From Actinomadura opuntiae (GTDB lineage Bacteria; Actinomycetota; Actinomycetes; Streptosporangiales; Streptosporangiaceae): a DNA stretch of 64,000 nucleotides. The notes below the pieces were generated by a model. It did no database searches, had not been told where the DNA came from, and saw only the letters and a list, made by a program, of their open reading frames with translations. The DNA lies in contig NZ_JASNWF010000004.1 in the NCBI RefSeq assembly GCF_030283205.1, forward strand, positions 248,001-312,000. The letters are read 5' to 3'. Positions 11,295 to 20,920 of the stretch are shown piece after piece (positions within the stretch are counted from its first letter, which is position 1; the number at the start of each line of letters is the position of its first letter). Made by a program: the position numbers and the translations under genes.

Positions 11295-11645
11295 CACCAA
11301 CAACACTCCCCTAGAGAAACTTCGCCACCTCGTTGTGGCGCCGCTCACCTGCGCCAGCGTAGACCAGGAAATCCCCCAAAGCCGACCTGCCAGTCCGCGA
11401 GGTCAGCATGGCTTTGCCCACCCTGCCAGGCGGTGCGGCGGCTCCGCCCGGTGATCGCCGAACTCCGCGCGGGACGGCGGTCCCGGGGCGCGCGACGGTG
11501 GCCGGGGCGCGTCGCGGACGCCGGTTCCGGCGCCGGTGCGGGGCGTCCGCCGGCGGTTGCGTCGCCGCCGGCGTCCGCGAGGGGCGACTCGCGGGGGGCG
11601 GTTCGCGGGGGGCGACTCGCGGGGGCCGTCGTCTGCGGCCGTGGA
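11295..11645. other. Intergenic region between the Ser/Thr kinase and glutamate dehydrogenase genes
   Basis: The 351 bp between two minus-strand genes should hold the glutamate dehydrogenase promoter and the 3' end of the kinase transcript. I see a G-rich tandem repeat (11583-11624) and Gly/Arg-rich non-coding frames, but no gene or convincing promoter. Confidence 0.5.
11583..11624. repeat. Three tandem 14-bp G-rich repeats
   Basis: The units GGCGACTCGCGGGG, GGCGGTTCGCGGGG and GGCGACTCGCGGGG abut one another. The outer two carry the palindromic core GCGACTCGC, and the four-to-six-base G runs between them could form a quadruplex or repeated hairpins downstream of the kinase stop. Confidence 0.85.
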
Positions 11646-13223
11646 TCAGCCGGCGGCCGCCGGGCTGCCCGGCGGCGGGTCCGTGGGCGTGTCCGGGTCG
11701 GTCGGCTTCGGGGAGGTGGTCGGGGTCGGGTCGGGGCTCTCGGTGGTGTGCGTCGGCCCCGGGTCGTCCGGGGTCGAGGGCGTCACCGACGGCGAGTCGG
11801 TCGGGGCCGGGCTGTCGGTCGCCGTCTCGCCCGTCGTAGGCGAGGAGGTGTAGGACGGCTCGGTCGCCTCCTGGGTGGGAGCGGACGTGGTCGGCACCGA
11901 CAGGCTGGGCGCCGTGTCGGACGGCTGCGGCGCCCGGCTGGGGTCGCCGACCTTCTCCCCCGCCTTGCCCTTGTGGCCCGAGCCCAGCGCGAGCACCGCG
12001 GAGACCACGACGATCGCCACGAACAGCGCGGCGGCGCCGGCCAGCATGGCCGACCGGCTGGAGCCCGCGAACGAGCGGCGCAGCGCGGCGATGCCTCCGC
12101 CGCCGGCCGCGGGGGCACGGTCGGGCGGCAGGGTGTCGGCCGTGTTCTCGGCGGCCCACTCCGCGGGCGTCGGCAGCCGTCCGGGCTCGGTACCGGACGG
12201 GTCGAACGGCTCCGGCTCGTGGGCGGCCTGCTCGTAGGCGGCCTGCTCGTAGGCGGCGGATTCGTAGGCGTCCGGCTCGTAGGCGTCCGGCTCGTAGGCG
12301 TCGGCCGGCCGCGCGGGCGGGAAGTCGTCGTCGGCGAGCTCGGCGGCCAGCACCGAGCCGGCCTCGAGCATCGCGGTCTCGTCGGTGTTGCTCGCCGGAG
12401 CCGCCACGACGGGCGCCTCCTCGTGCCCGAGCAGCCGCATCAGCACCTGGCGGGCCGGCGGGCGCCGCGCCGGGTCCTTCGCCAGGCAGTCGACCACCAG
12501 AGCGTGCAGCGGGCCGCTCATGTCGCCGAGGTCCGGCTCCTCGTGCAGGATCCGGTTGATCACGGCGGGGATGGTGTCCTGGCCGAACGGCGGCTCCCCG
12601 GTCGCCGCGAACACCAGCGTGGCCGCCCAGCAGAACACGTCCGCCGCGGTGCCCACGTCGTCGCCGCTGATCTGCTCGGGAGCCATGTACGAGGGGGTGC
12701 CGATCACGCGGCTGGTCAGCGTCGTGCTGCCACTGATCGCCCGGGCCACGCCGAAGTCGATCACGCGCGGGCCGTCCGGGCCGATCAGCACGTTGTGCGG
12801 CTTGAAGTCGCGGTGGATGATCTCGGCCTGGTGGATCGCGGACAGCGCGGTCGCGGTGCCCACCGCGAGCCGGTCCAGCGCGGCGCCGCGCACCGGCCCG
12901 TCCTGCGTGACCAGCTGGTTCAGCGACGGGCCCGGCACGTACTCGCTGACGATGTAGGGGCGGTCGCCGTCGACGTCGGCGTCCAGCACCTGCGCGGTGC
13001 AGAACGGCGCGACCCGCTTGGCCACCTCCAGCTCGCGCAGGAAGCGCGCGCGGGCCTTGTCGTCGGAGGTCAGCTCGGAGTGCAGCAGCTTGATGGCGAC
13101 CTGCCGGCCGTCCTCGTCGGCGCCGAGGAACACCGCGCCCTGCCCGCCCTCGCCCACCCGGCCGACCAGGGCGTAGCGGCCAAGCCGCTCCGGGTCCCCG
13201 GACCGCAGCGCCCCAACCTCCAT
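11646..13223 (-). CDS. Membrane-anchored Ser/Thr protein kinase (PknB-like)
   Basis: The protein is a Hanks-type kinase of 525 residues. The P-loop is GEGGQGAVF (24-32), the ATP lysine is Lys45 (VAIKLL), the catalytic loop is HRDFKPHN (137-144) and the metal loop is DFG (156-158). A low-complexity juxtamembrane segment with tandem YEPDA/YEQAA units (310-335) follows, then one membrane helix (about 392-414) and a Ser/Thr/Pro-rich outer tail. There are no PASTA domains, so the sensor part is disordered. The gene starts with ATG at 13223 and is followed after 351 bp by the dehydrogenase gene. Its ligand is unknown. Confidence 0.93.
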   Translation of the reverse strand: MEVGALRSGDPERLGRYALVGRVGEGGQGAVFLGADEDGRQVAIKLLHSELTSDDKARARFLRELEVAKRVAPFCTAQVLDADVDGDRPYIVSEYVPGPSLNQLVTQDGPVRGAALDRLAVGTATALSAIHQAEIIHRDFKPHNVLIGPDGPRVIDFGVARAISGSTTLTSRVIGTPSYMAPEQISGDDVGTAADVFCWAATLVFAATGEPPFGQDTIPAVINRILHEEPDLGDMSGPLHALVVDCLAKDPARRPPARQVLMRLLGHEEAPVVAAPASNTDETAMLEAGSVLAAELADDDFPPARPADAYEPDAYEPDAYESAAYEQAAYEQAAHEPEPFDPSGTEPGRLPTPAEWAAENTADTLPPDRAPAAGGGGIAALRRSFAGSSRSAMLAGAAALFVAIVVVSAVLALGSGHKGKAGEKVGDPSRAPQPSDTAPSLSVPTTSAPTQEATEPSYTSSPTTGETATDSPAPTDSPSVTPSTPDDPGPTHTTESPDPTPTTSPKPTDPDTPTDPPPGSPAAAG

Positions 13224-13470
13224 GCGTGGAACCGTCCCTCTCTCGTCGACGGGCCGAACGGACCACGGGCCGAATTCTCGCAGACCAGCGCTCCGACAGT
13301 GGGACGCGCGAGGTCGTTGGGAAGTTCACCCGGCCATGCGACCTTACGGCGCGATCTGACCCGCTGCTTCCGATCGGACGCATTTGGGCCGAGCGACCAC
13401 CTTAATGCCCCCGCGCCCCGGGCGACACCTGGTCACCACGGTCCGCGGGGACGTTCCGGGCGCGCCGCCG

Positions 13471-15432
13471 TCAGGGCGTGAAGTGCGTGAGGACTTCGGG
13501 GTTGGCCATCGCGCCGCGGTTGGCCGCCTCGTCCACCGGAGTGCCCTGGAGGATCTTGCGGACGGGGACCTCCAGCTTCTTGCCCGACAGCGTGCGCGGG
13601 ATGCCGGGCACGGCGGTGATCTCGTCCGGGACGTGCCGCGGCGACAGCGCCGAGCGGATCTCGCGCTTCAGCCGGGCCGCCAGGTCTTCGGTCAGCTCCG
13701 CGCCCTCGGCGAGCTGCACGTACAGCAGCAGGCGGCCCTCTTGCCCGAGCCGTCCGGTGTCGATGACGAGGCTGTCGGTGATCTCGTCGAAGGCCTCGAC
13801 GACCCGGTAGAAGTCGGACGTTCCCATCCGGACGCCGCCGCGGTTGAGGGTGGAGTCGGACCGTCCGTAGATGACGCAGCCGCCGTCCGGCAGGATCTTG
13901 ATCCAGTCGCCGTGCCGCCACACGCCCGGGTACATGTCGAAGTAGGACTCGCGGTAGCGGTCGCCGCTGTCGTCGCTCCAGAAGAACACCGGCATGGACG
14001 GCATCGGCTCGGTGATGACCAGCTCGCCGACCTCGTTCTCGACCGGCTTGCCGTCGTCTCCGTAGGCCTCGACCTTCGCGCCCAGCCCGCGGCACTGGAT
14101 GACGCCCGCGCGCAGCGGCAACAGCGGCGACGGCCCGACGAACCCGGTGCACAGGTCGGTGCCACCGGAGAACGACCCGAGCAGGAGGTTCTTGCCGACC
14201 TCCTCGTACACCCACGCGAATCCTTCGGGCGGTAGCGGCGAGCCGGTGGAACCGATGCCGCGCAGTGCCGACAGGTCGAATTCGCGTCCGGGGTGACGGC
14301 CGTCCTTGGCTGACGCGGTGATGTAGGGCGCGCCCACGCCCATGTAGGTGACACCGTTGTCGGCGGCGAGCTTCCATAGGTCGAGCGGCGCGCCGTCGTA
14401 CATGACGATGGTGGACCCCACCAGAAGGCCGCCGATGAGGTAGTTCCACATCATCCAGCCGGTGGTGGTGAACCAGAAGAACACATCGCCCTGGCCGACG
14501 TCCTGATGGAACGACAGGGCCTTCAGGTGCTCCAGCACCACTCCGCCGTGCCCGTGCACGATCGGCTTGGGCAGGCCCGTAGTACCCGACGAGTAGACCA
14601 CCCACAGCGGGTGGTCGAACGGGACGTCCTCGAACTCGATGGTGTCGTGGTCGCCGCGCGGAAGGTCGCCGTAGTGCATGCCGACGCGCAGGCCGTCCGG
14701 CGTGGCGGCCGGGTCGAGGTAGGGGATCAGCACCGTCGCGGCCAGCGTCGGAAGCGCGGCCTCGATCTCGCCGACGATCTCCCGCCGGTCGAACGTCCTG
14801 CCGTTGTAGGCGTACCCGTCCACCGCGATCAGGACCTTCGGCTCGATCTGCGCGAACCGGTCAATCACCGAGGAGGACCCGAAGTCCGGCGAGCACGACG
14901 ACCAGACGGCGCCCAGCGACGCGGTCGCGAGGAAGCAGACCAGCGCCTCGGGGATGTTCGGGATGTAGGCCACGACCCGGTCGCCCTTGCCGACGCCCAG
15001 GTCGGCCAGGCCCGCCCGCACCTCCGCGACGTGCAGGAACAGCTCGCGGTAGGACAGCACCCGGTGCCCGCCGGCCTCCGACCGGAACACCACCGCCGTC
15101 TCGTCCGGGGTGTCCTGGGCGCGGCGCAGCGCGTTCGCGGCGTAGTTCAGGGTCGCGCCGGGGAACCAGCGCAGGCCGTCGACCGGCATGGGGCCGCCCT
15201 CGCGGACCGGGCCGTCGCCGCGCTCCCCCACCACGCCGAAGTACGACCAGATCGCGTCCCAGAACGCGTCCACCTCGGTGACGGACCAGCGCCACAGGTC
15301 GTCATAGGACTCGGCGCGCACGCCCCGGTCCCACAGCCAGTGGATGAAGCGGGTCACCCGCGCGTTCGCGACGACCTCCTCCGACGGCTCCCACAGCGCC
15401 GCTCCCTCGGAGACCTCGTGATCACGCGACAT
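13471..15432 (-). CDS. Acetoacetyl-CoA synthetase (acetoacetate-CoA ligase)
   Basis: The 653-residue enzyme activates acetoacetate to acetoacetyl-CoA with ATP through an adenylate. It belongs to the ANL family: the phosphate loop is SSGTTGLPKPIVHGHGGV, the TTGW motif is in WFTTTGWMMWNYL, and the C-terminal lid carries SGKKLEVPVRKIL with the late lysine. The N-terminal WFPGATLNYAANAL and the overall length match acetoacetyl-CoA rather than acetyl-CoA synthetase. ATG 15432 is preceded by GGGAGG. It lies alone between the kinase and a HAD gene, and likely serves ketone-body or polyhydroxybutyrate turnover, or acetoacetate from leucine and tyrosine breakdown. Confidence 0.92.
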   Translation of the reverse strand: MSRDHEVSEGAALWEPSEEVVANARVTRFIHWLWDRGVRAESYDDLWRWSVTEVDAFWDAIWSYFGVVGERGDGPVREGGPMPVDGLRWFPGATLNYAANALRRAQDTPDETAVVFRSEAGGHRVLSYRELFLHVAEVRAGLADLGVGKGDRVVAYIPNIPEALVCFLATASLGAVWSSCSPDFGSSSVIDRFAQIEPKVLIAVDGYAYNGRTFDRREIVGEIEAALPTLAATVLIPYLDPAATPDGLRVGMHYGDLPRGDHDTIEFEDVPFDHPLWVVYSSGTTGLPKPIVHGHGGVVLEHLKALSFHQDVGQGDVFFWFTTTGWMMWNYLIGGLLVGSTIVMYDGAPLDLWKLAADNGVTYMGVGAPYITASAKDGRHPGREFDLSALRGIGSTGSPLPPEGFAWVYEEVGKNLLLGSFSGGTDLCTGFVGPSPLLPLRAGVIQCRGLGAKVEAYGDDGKPVENEVGELVITEPMPSMPVFFWSDDSGDRYRESYFDMYPGVWRHGDWIKILPDGGCVIYGRSDSTLNRGGVRMGTSDFYRVVEAFDEITDSLVIDTGRLGQEGRLLLYVQLAEGAELTEDLAARLKREIRSALSPRHVPDEITAVPGIPRTLSGKKLEVPVRKILQGTPVDEAANRGAMANPEVLTHFTP

Positions 15433-15804
15433 CGCTCTCCCTCCCCGCCGCACCCCGATGCGCGACCCTCCCAATATCGGCCTCACCGCCCGGCCCGCGC
15501 AACTTCCGCCGATCTTGCGCGCGCTGCCCGGCCGCCGCCGTCCCATCGCAGGTCACAGGCGTTCGGCGGGCAATCCGCAGCCCCCACACATCGAGCCGCC
15601 CGGCCATCCTCGCCGCCCACACCCCCCGAGGTTTTCCACAGAACGCGATTCCACTTCCCACGCCCCCACCACCACCCGAAAACTGAACCCACCACAGAAA
15701 GGAGCCACCGACCATGGCACGCCACACCATGAGCCGCACACGGCCCACACGACAGGCGTGGTCGGGGTGGCGTGGCACGCTGTGCCGGGTTCTCGGGGCG
15801 GGGG
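15433..15804. other. Intergenic region upstream of acetoacetyl-CoA synthetase
   Basis: This C-rich 372-bp stretch contains the acetoacetyl-CoA synthetase promoter. A ribosome-binding-like AAAGGAG precedes an ATG at 15714 on the plus strand, but the peptide it opens is Arg/Ser/Thr-rich and runs into the antisense of the HAD gene, so I do not call it. No other structure is evident. Confidence 0.5.
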
Positions 15805-16515
15805 TCAGAGGCGGGTCAGCTCCGCAACGGCGCTCACCACGTCCTCGGTGTCGGCGAGGGTCGCGAGGACGCGGTCCGCGCCCGCCGAGCGCAGCTCCGC
15901 CTCGGTGGCGCTGCCGGTGGCGACGGCGATGATCGGCGAGCCCGCGATGTGGGCGGCCTGCACGTCACGGGGCGAATCGGCGATGTAGACGGTGGCCGAC
16001 TCGGGGTAGCGGGCACCGTGCCGCTCGCCCGCACGGGCGCGGGCGAGCTCCAGCAGCGCGGCCTTGCTGTAGACGCCGTCCTCGTAGCCGCCGGCGCCGA
16101 GGTCGAGACGGTCGGCGAGGCCCAGCTCGGTCACCTTGAGCACGGCGTTCGGCCGGATCGACCCGGTGAGCACCGACTGCACGACTCCCGGCACGTGGGC
16201 CAGGGCCTCGACGGCCTCGCGGGCCCCGGCCAGCACGCGGCCGTGCGTCCGCAGATCGGCACGGCGGTTCGCGAACGCCTCGGTGAGCGCGGAAACGAAG
16301 GGGGGCAGATGGTCGTCGGTGGTGACGACGTCGTTGAAAGCCAGCGTCTCGAAGATGATCTCCGACTCGGTGCGCCCGGGGGTGGGGGCGAGCCGCACGA
16401 GCGGCCGCCCGACGGTCCGCTGGAACGCCTCCGCGTACGCCTCCCGGGTGACCCGCCCGACGTCGACCAGCGTGTGATCGATGTTCCACAGCACCAGACG
16501 GTTCAACGTCGACAT
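15805..16515 (-). CDS. HAD-superfamily protein with Asn in place of the nucleophile Asp
   Basis: The 236-residue protein has the HAD Rossmann fold and cap of the phosphoglycolate-phosphatase type. Motif I reads LWNIDHTLVD, so the first, phosphorylated Asp is Asn11 while the second Asp (Asp13) remains. Motif II is VLTGSI, and motif IV is YIADSPRDVQAA with both acidic residues. Known HAD phosphatases need the first Asp, so this copy may be inactive, a binding protein, or may deamidate; this is inference. ATG 16515 was chosen over the GTG five codons upstream. It stands between pruA and acetoacetyl-CoA synthetase on the same strand. Confidence 0.85.
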   Translation of the reverse strand: MSTLNRLVLWNIDHTLVDVGRVTREAYAEAFQRTVGRPLVRLAPTPGRTESEIIFETLAFNDVVTTDDHLPPFVSALTEAFANRRADLRTHGRVLAGAREAVEALAHVPGVVQSVLTGSIRPNAVLKVTELGLADRLDLGAGGYEDGVYSKAALLELARARAGERHGARYPESATVYIADSPRDVQAAHIAGSPIIAVATGSATEAELRSAGADRVLATLADTEDVVSAVAELTRL

Positions 16516-16660
16516 CCCGTTCCCATGCACCGCTCGGAAGGCGTCGGCGAGCGCCCTCCGGGCGCCGCCCGGCCCCGCCGTCCGGCGGGGCGGACTAATC
16601 GTCGAGCCTCCCGCCCACCCACCGCAACCGCGCCCGCACCGGGCCGACGGCGGGGTGGGG

Positions 16661-18292
<1,632 letters not shown>

Positions 18293-18429
18293 CTGTCCGC
18301 TCCCGCAAGCTCGACGGCCCTGTCGACATGCCGAGCCCTACCCACCCCCACCCGACGAATACCCGCCGCCCTCCACCCCGCTCACCCAGCGAACGAGAAG
18401 CGCCGCAAAGAGCCACCGAACACACAAAA

Positions 18430-18459
18430 GAGCCCCGGACCGTCGGGGGGCCGGGGCTC
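18430..18459 (-). terminator. Intrinsic terminator of the XRE-DUF397 operon
   Basis: A perfect nine-base stem (GAGCCCCGG with CCGGGGCTC, 12-nt loop) is followed on the minus strand by CTCTTTTGTGTG, a U-rich tail that is rare in such GC-rich DNA. It lies 12 bp beyond the last DUF397 stop. Confidence 0.85.
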
Positions 18460-18471
18460 AGCGAAAGGTCG

Positions 18472-18657
18472 TTATAGCCGTTTCAGGACGGCCAGCAGCA
18501 CCCGCAGCTCGGCACGGCCGACATCGAGGTGCCCGCCCTCCGGGTCCTTGCTGTCGCGGACGCCGACGACCGCACCGAGGTCAGCCAGCTCAACGCAGTT
18601 GCCGCCGTTGCCAGAGCTGAGCGACGACTTCCGCCAGATCGCCTTACTCACATCCAT
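18472..18657 (-). CDS. DUF397 protein (third DUF397 gene in transcription order)
   Basis: This 61-residue protein is of the DUF397 family, small proteins that accompany XRE-type regulators in sporulating actinobacteria. Family landmarks are the N-terminal W-RKSS (AIWRKSSLSSGNGGNCVE), the single Cys before VELA, and VRDSKDPEGGHL with the terminal amphipathic helix. ATG 18657 is placed seven bases behind GGGAGG. It differs from its two sisters in the C-terminal half (AELRVLLAVLKRL). It is the last gene before the terminator. Confidence 0.9.
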   Translation of the reverse strand: MDVSKAIWRKSSLSSGNGGNCVELADLGAVVGVRDSKDPEGGHLDVGRAELRVLLAVLKRL

Positions 18658-18680
18658 GTCGCCTCCCACGACGCGTCGCG

Positions 18681-18881
18681 TCAGGTACGTCGACTGATTC
18701 CGTCCTTGAGGACCGCCACGAAGGCCGCGAACTCATCACGCCCCACGACCAGCTTCGGGCCGTCCGGATCCTTCGAGTCACGGACGGCGACGGCACCCGA
18801 GGCGGACGCCAGCTCAACGCACTCGCCTCCGGTCGAAGTCGAGCGGGTGGCCTTGCGCCACTTCGCCTTCCTCGTATTCAT
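18681..18881 (-). CDS. DUF397 protein (second DUF397 gene in transcription order)
   Basis: This 66-residue DUF397 protein carries KWRKATRSTSTGGECVELA, the strongly conserved AVRDSKDPDGPKL and the helix DEFAAFVAVLKDG. It is closest to the first copy, with which it shares AVAVRDSKDP and the DEFA helix, suggesting tandem duplication. It has GGGAGAAG-like sequence before its ATG. It may bind or modulate the XRE protein encoded upstream, as proposed for DUF397 partners in Streptomyces whiJ-type loci. Confidence 0.92.
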   Translation of the reverse strand: MNTRKAKWRKATRSTSTGGECVELASASGAVAVRDSKDPDGPKLVVGRDEFAAFVAVLKDGISRRT

Positions 18882-18923
18882 GCTCTTCTCCCACGATGCC
18901 GCGGGGCAGTTCCGCAGACTGCG

Positions 18924-19106
18924 TCAGTGTTTGAGGGACGTCACCAGGACCGCGAACTCGTCACGCCTGACGACCAGCATCGGTCCGTGCGGGTCCTTCG
19001 AGTCACGGACGGCGACGACACCGGGAGCCGACGCCAGCTCGATGCACTCGCCCCCTGTGCCTCCGCTGTAGCTGCTCTTCTGCCAAGTGGCCGTAGTCAG
19101 GTCCAT
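18924..19106 (-). CDS. DUF397 protein (first DUF397 gene in transcription order)
   Basis: This 60-residue DUF397 protein reads TATWQKSSYSGGTGGECIELA, then AVRDSKDPHGPML and helix DEFAVLVTSLKH. Its ATG lies 10 bp inside the 3' end of the XRE gene, so the two are probably translationally coupled and made together. This coupling is the best evidence that regulator and DUF397 protein act as a pair. Confidence 0.93.
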   Translation of the reverse strand: MDLTTATWQKSSYSGGTGGECIELASAPGVVAVRDSKDPHGPMLVVRRDEFAVLVTSLKH

Positions 19107-19912
19107 CGTTCTGCCCGCACCTTTCGAATGACATCAAGCGACTGATCTAGCGGGAGGGCCAGGGCCCGAACTTCTCGGAGCGCACGGTGAAGGGCGCCAA
19201 GCTCGTCATACTCCTCGATTGTGAACCCGCGCGCGGGGCTCTCAAAGTATGCGACCTCCCGCCTGTCCTCCATAGTCGCGATCGTAAAGGAACTTACGTT
19301 CCCGAGGTGGTCGCCGCGCATCTTCACGATGTGCAGCGACACCCCGAGGGCTTTCGGCGCTTCGAGAAGGTGGTCGAACTGCTCCCGCATGACCTCCGGG
19401 TCGCCTACCTCCCGCAGCAGCACCCCCTCATCCACGAGAAACGTACAGCCGGGCGACGGCGGGCTCTTCCGGGTGAAGATGCCTTGCCTGGCCATGCGCT
19501 CCTCGACCTTCTCCTTGTCGCCGTACAGCAGCACTTCGGCGTAGCGGGGAGTCTGAAGCAGGCCGTGGACAAGTGAGAGGCTCCACGACGTCAGCTCATC
19601 GGCCGTCTCTTCGATGGGCAGCCACTCGTACCAGGTAGGGAAGGCGGCATCCTTGACCAGGTCTTCCCAGAGCGCGATCAGCTCGCCGTCCGCCTCGAGA
19701 ATCTTGTCCATCTCCTTGGCGAACTCCAGCGTGCAGCGGGTCCGGCCGGTCTCGACCGCGCCGATGTATTGAGGGGTGACGCCCTCGCCGTCGCGCGCCC
19801 GCACGGCGAGGTTCTCCTGACTCCACCCCTTGGCCTCGCGGAACCTGCGGAACCTGCGTCCGAACGCGATCAGGCTCGGACTGACCTTCGCTCTCGACCG
19901 TCGTGGGGCCAT
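19097..19912 (-). CDS. XRE-family regulator with DUF5753 ligand-like domain (WhiJ-like)
   Basis: The 271-residue protein has an N-terminal helix-turn-helix (RRFREAKGWSQENLAVRA...VTPQYIGAVETGRTR, about residues 10-60) and a C-terminal DUF5753 domain starting near WYEWLPIEETADELTSW. This architecture is typical of the WhiJ-like regulators that occur many times in Streptomyces and relatives and influence development. ATG 19912 overlaps the palindrome ATGACGTCAT; a TTG at 19930 is an alternative, and neither has a good ribosome-binding site, so a leaderless transcript is possible. It is divergent from the HATPase gene and coupled to the first DUF397 gene. Confidence 0.92.
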   Translation of the reverse strand: MAPRRSRAKVSPSLIAFGRRFRRFREAKGWSQENLAVRARDGEGVTPQYIGAVETGRTRCTLEFAKEMDKILEADGELIALWEDLVKDAAFPTWYEWLPIEETADELTSWSLSLVHGLLQTPRYAEVLLYGDKEKVEERMARQGIFTRKSPPSPGCTFLVDEGVLLREVGDPEVMREQFDHLLEAPKALGVSLHIVKMRGDHLGNVSSFTIATMEDRREVAYFESPARGFTIEEYDELGALHRALREVRALALPLDQSLDVIRKVRAERWT

Positions 19913-19962
19913 GACGTCATGGTCTCTCAACCCTGACTCAACCGGCCACCAACTTGAGAAGT
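19911..19962. promoter_or_regulatory. Short palindromes in the XRE/HATPase divergent promoter
   Basis: Two short perfect palindromes lie at the head of the XRE gene: ATGACGTCAT (19911-19920) overlapping its start codon, and ACTTGAGAAGT (19952-19962). Either could be the regulator's own operator; only the symmetry is seen. Confidence 0.3.
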
Positions 19963-20070
19963 CCAGTCAGGAGAACTTGTCGTGCAACCACCTGCGCTTC
20001 GTGACGCTACGCGTTCACCCGGTGGCTGAATAGATGGCGATCAGCCGGACAACGTTCCAAAGGCGCACCG

Positions 20071-20466
20071 ATGACTTCAGCAGCAGTACCCGAGACCCCG
20101 ACGATCGTGCTCGACCCCACCGACGAAGCGCCCCGGCTCGCTCGCGAGTTCCTGGCCAAGTGCTTCGCCGAGTGGGGCATCCCCGACGACTACCTGGGCC
20201 GGCTCATCGTCTGCGAGCTGGTCACGAACGCCTACCGGCACGGTGAAGGGCCCATCGTCGTGCGGCTCCCGCGTGACCACGACGGGCAGCCCGTGATCGA
20301 AGTGTGGGACTCGGGCGAGGGCCGTCCGGTGGTGAAGCCGCAGAACTATGCCGCCATCTCTGGCCGGGGCCTTCAGCTCATCGCCGAGTTCGTCCGGGAC
20401 TGCTGGGGCGTCCGTCCCCTGAGTGAGGGCGGCAAGGCCGTTTGGGCGAAGCTGCCCACCTCCTGA
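20071..20466 (+). CDS. HATPase_c anti-sigma-factor-like ATP-binding protein
   Basis: This 131-residue protein is a stand-alone GHKL ATPase domain of the RsbW/SpoIIAB type. The N-box is CELVTNAYRHGEG (Glu49, Asn53, His57), the G1 box is VWDSGEG (78-84) and the G2 box is GRGLQLI (98-104). Such proteins act as Ser/Thr kinases of anti-sigma antagonists or simply as ATP-dependent partner binders. AAAGG stands eight bases before the ATG. It is divergent from the XRE-DUF397 operon, an arrangement seen repeatedly in sporulating actinobacteria, which suggests one functional unit. No sigma factor gene is nearby. Confidence 0.92.
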   Translation: MTSAAVPETPTIVLDPTDEAPRLAREFLAKCFAEWGIPDDYLGRLIVCELVTNAYRHGEGPIVVRLPRDHDGQPVIEVWDSGEGRPVVKPQNYAAISGRGLQLIAEFVRDCWGVRPLSEGGKAVWAKLPTS

Positions 20467-20607
20467 CCTCGCGAGGCCCGGCGGCGTGGTCGGGTTCTCG
20501 CTTCCGAACGGGGCTGATCGCTTCCCACGGTCACGCTCCGAGCCCCGTCCTTCCTGCTGCTTCCCCCGGAGCGGAGGGGCGGGGGCTCTTCGTTGAGGAG
20601 ATGCGCG

Positions 20608-20802
20608 ATGAACGAATCCGTGACGCTGCTGCTCCTGCGGCATCTGTTTCCGCACTGGTCGATCACGCTGGACGGCGACGTCTGGCGGGCCAGTGGACGG
20701 ATGCTGATCTCTTCGAGCCACCTGGAGGGGCTGCTCGATCTGCTCCATGTGGCCGATCCCGCCGCTGTGGAGCGCGCGGCCGGGCTATTGGAGGAGGCGT
20801 GA
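20608..20802 (+). CDS. Small conserved-looking protein of the XRE/DUF397 cluster
   Basis: The product is 64 residues, starting at ATG 20608 behind GAGGAG (seven bases). It reads MNESVTLLLLRHLFPHWSIT, then a two-strand-like part with WRASGRMLISSSHLEGLLD and an Ala-rich terminal helix. The balanced composition contrasts with the Arg/Pro-rich noise frames around it. It follows the HATPase gene by 141 bp on the same strand. No domain is recognised; it may be a further component of the regulatory cluster. Confidence 0.7.
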   Translation: MNESVTLLLLRHLFPHWSITLDGDVWRASGRMLISSSHLEGLLDLLHVADPAAVERAAGLLEEA

Positions 20803-20920
20803 TCCGATGGGTGGGGCGCCAGCGCGTCCCGTGGCGTGGCGGCGGCGTGTTCCGCGTCGCAGCGGGTGATGTGCCGACGCGGCGGGTGGGTGGGACGCGC
20901 AGGGGTGGCTGGGGGGCGGG

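Noticed and set aside
6570-13481. Uninterrupted plus-strand frame of about 2,300 codons
   Set aside because: It is antisense to glutamate dehydrogenase and the Ser/Thr kinase, and is a by-product of very high GC at third positions. Its translation is repetitive Arg/Gly/Val/Asp and has no domain.
15714-15932. Possible 72-residue gene behind AAAGGAG
   Set aside because: The peptide is Arg/Ser-rich and its second half is antisense to the HAD gene; only the ribosome-binding-like word supports it.
20540-20590. GAGCCCC...GGGGCTC pair between HATPase and the 64-residue gene
   Set aside because: The loop is over 30 nt and the stem short; the two genes may still be co-transcribed.
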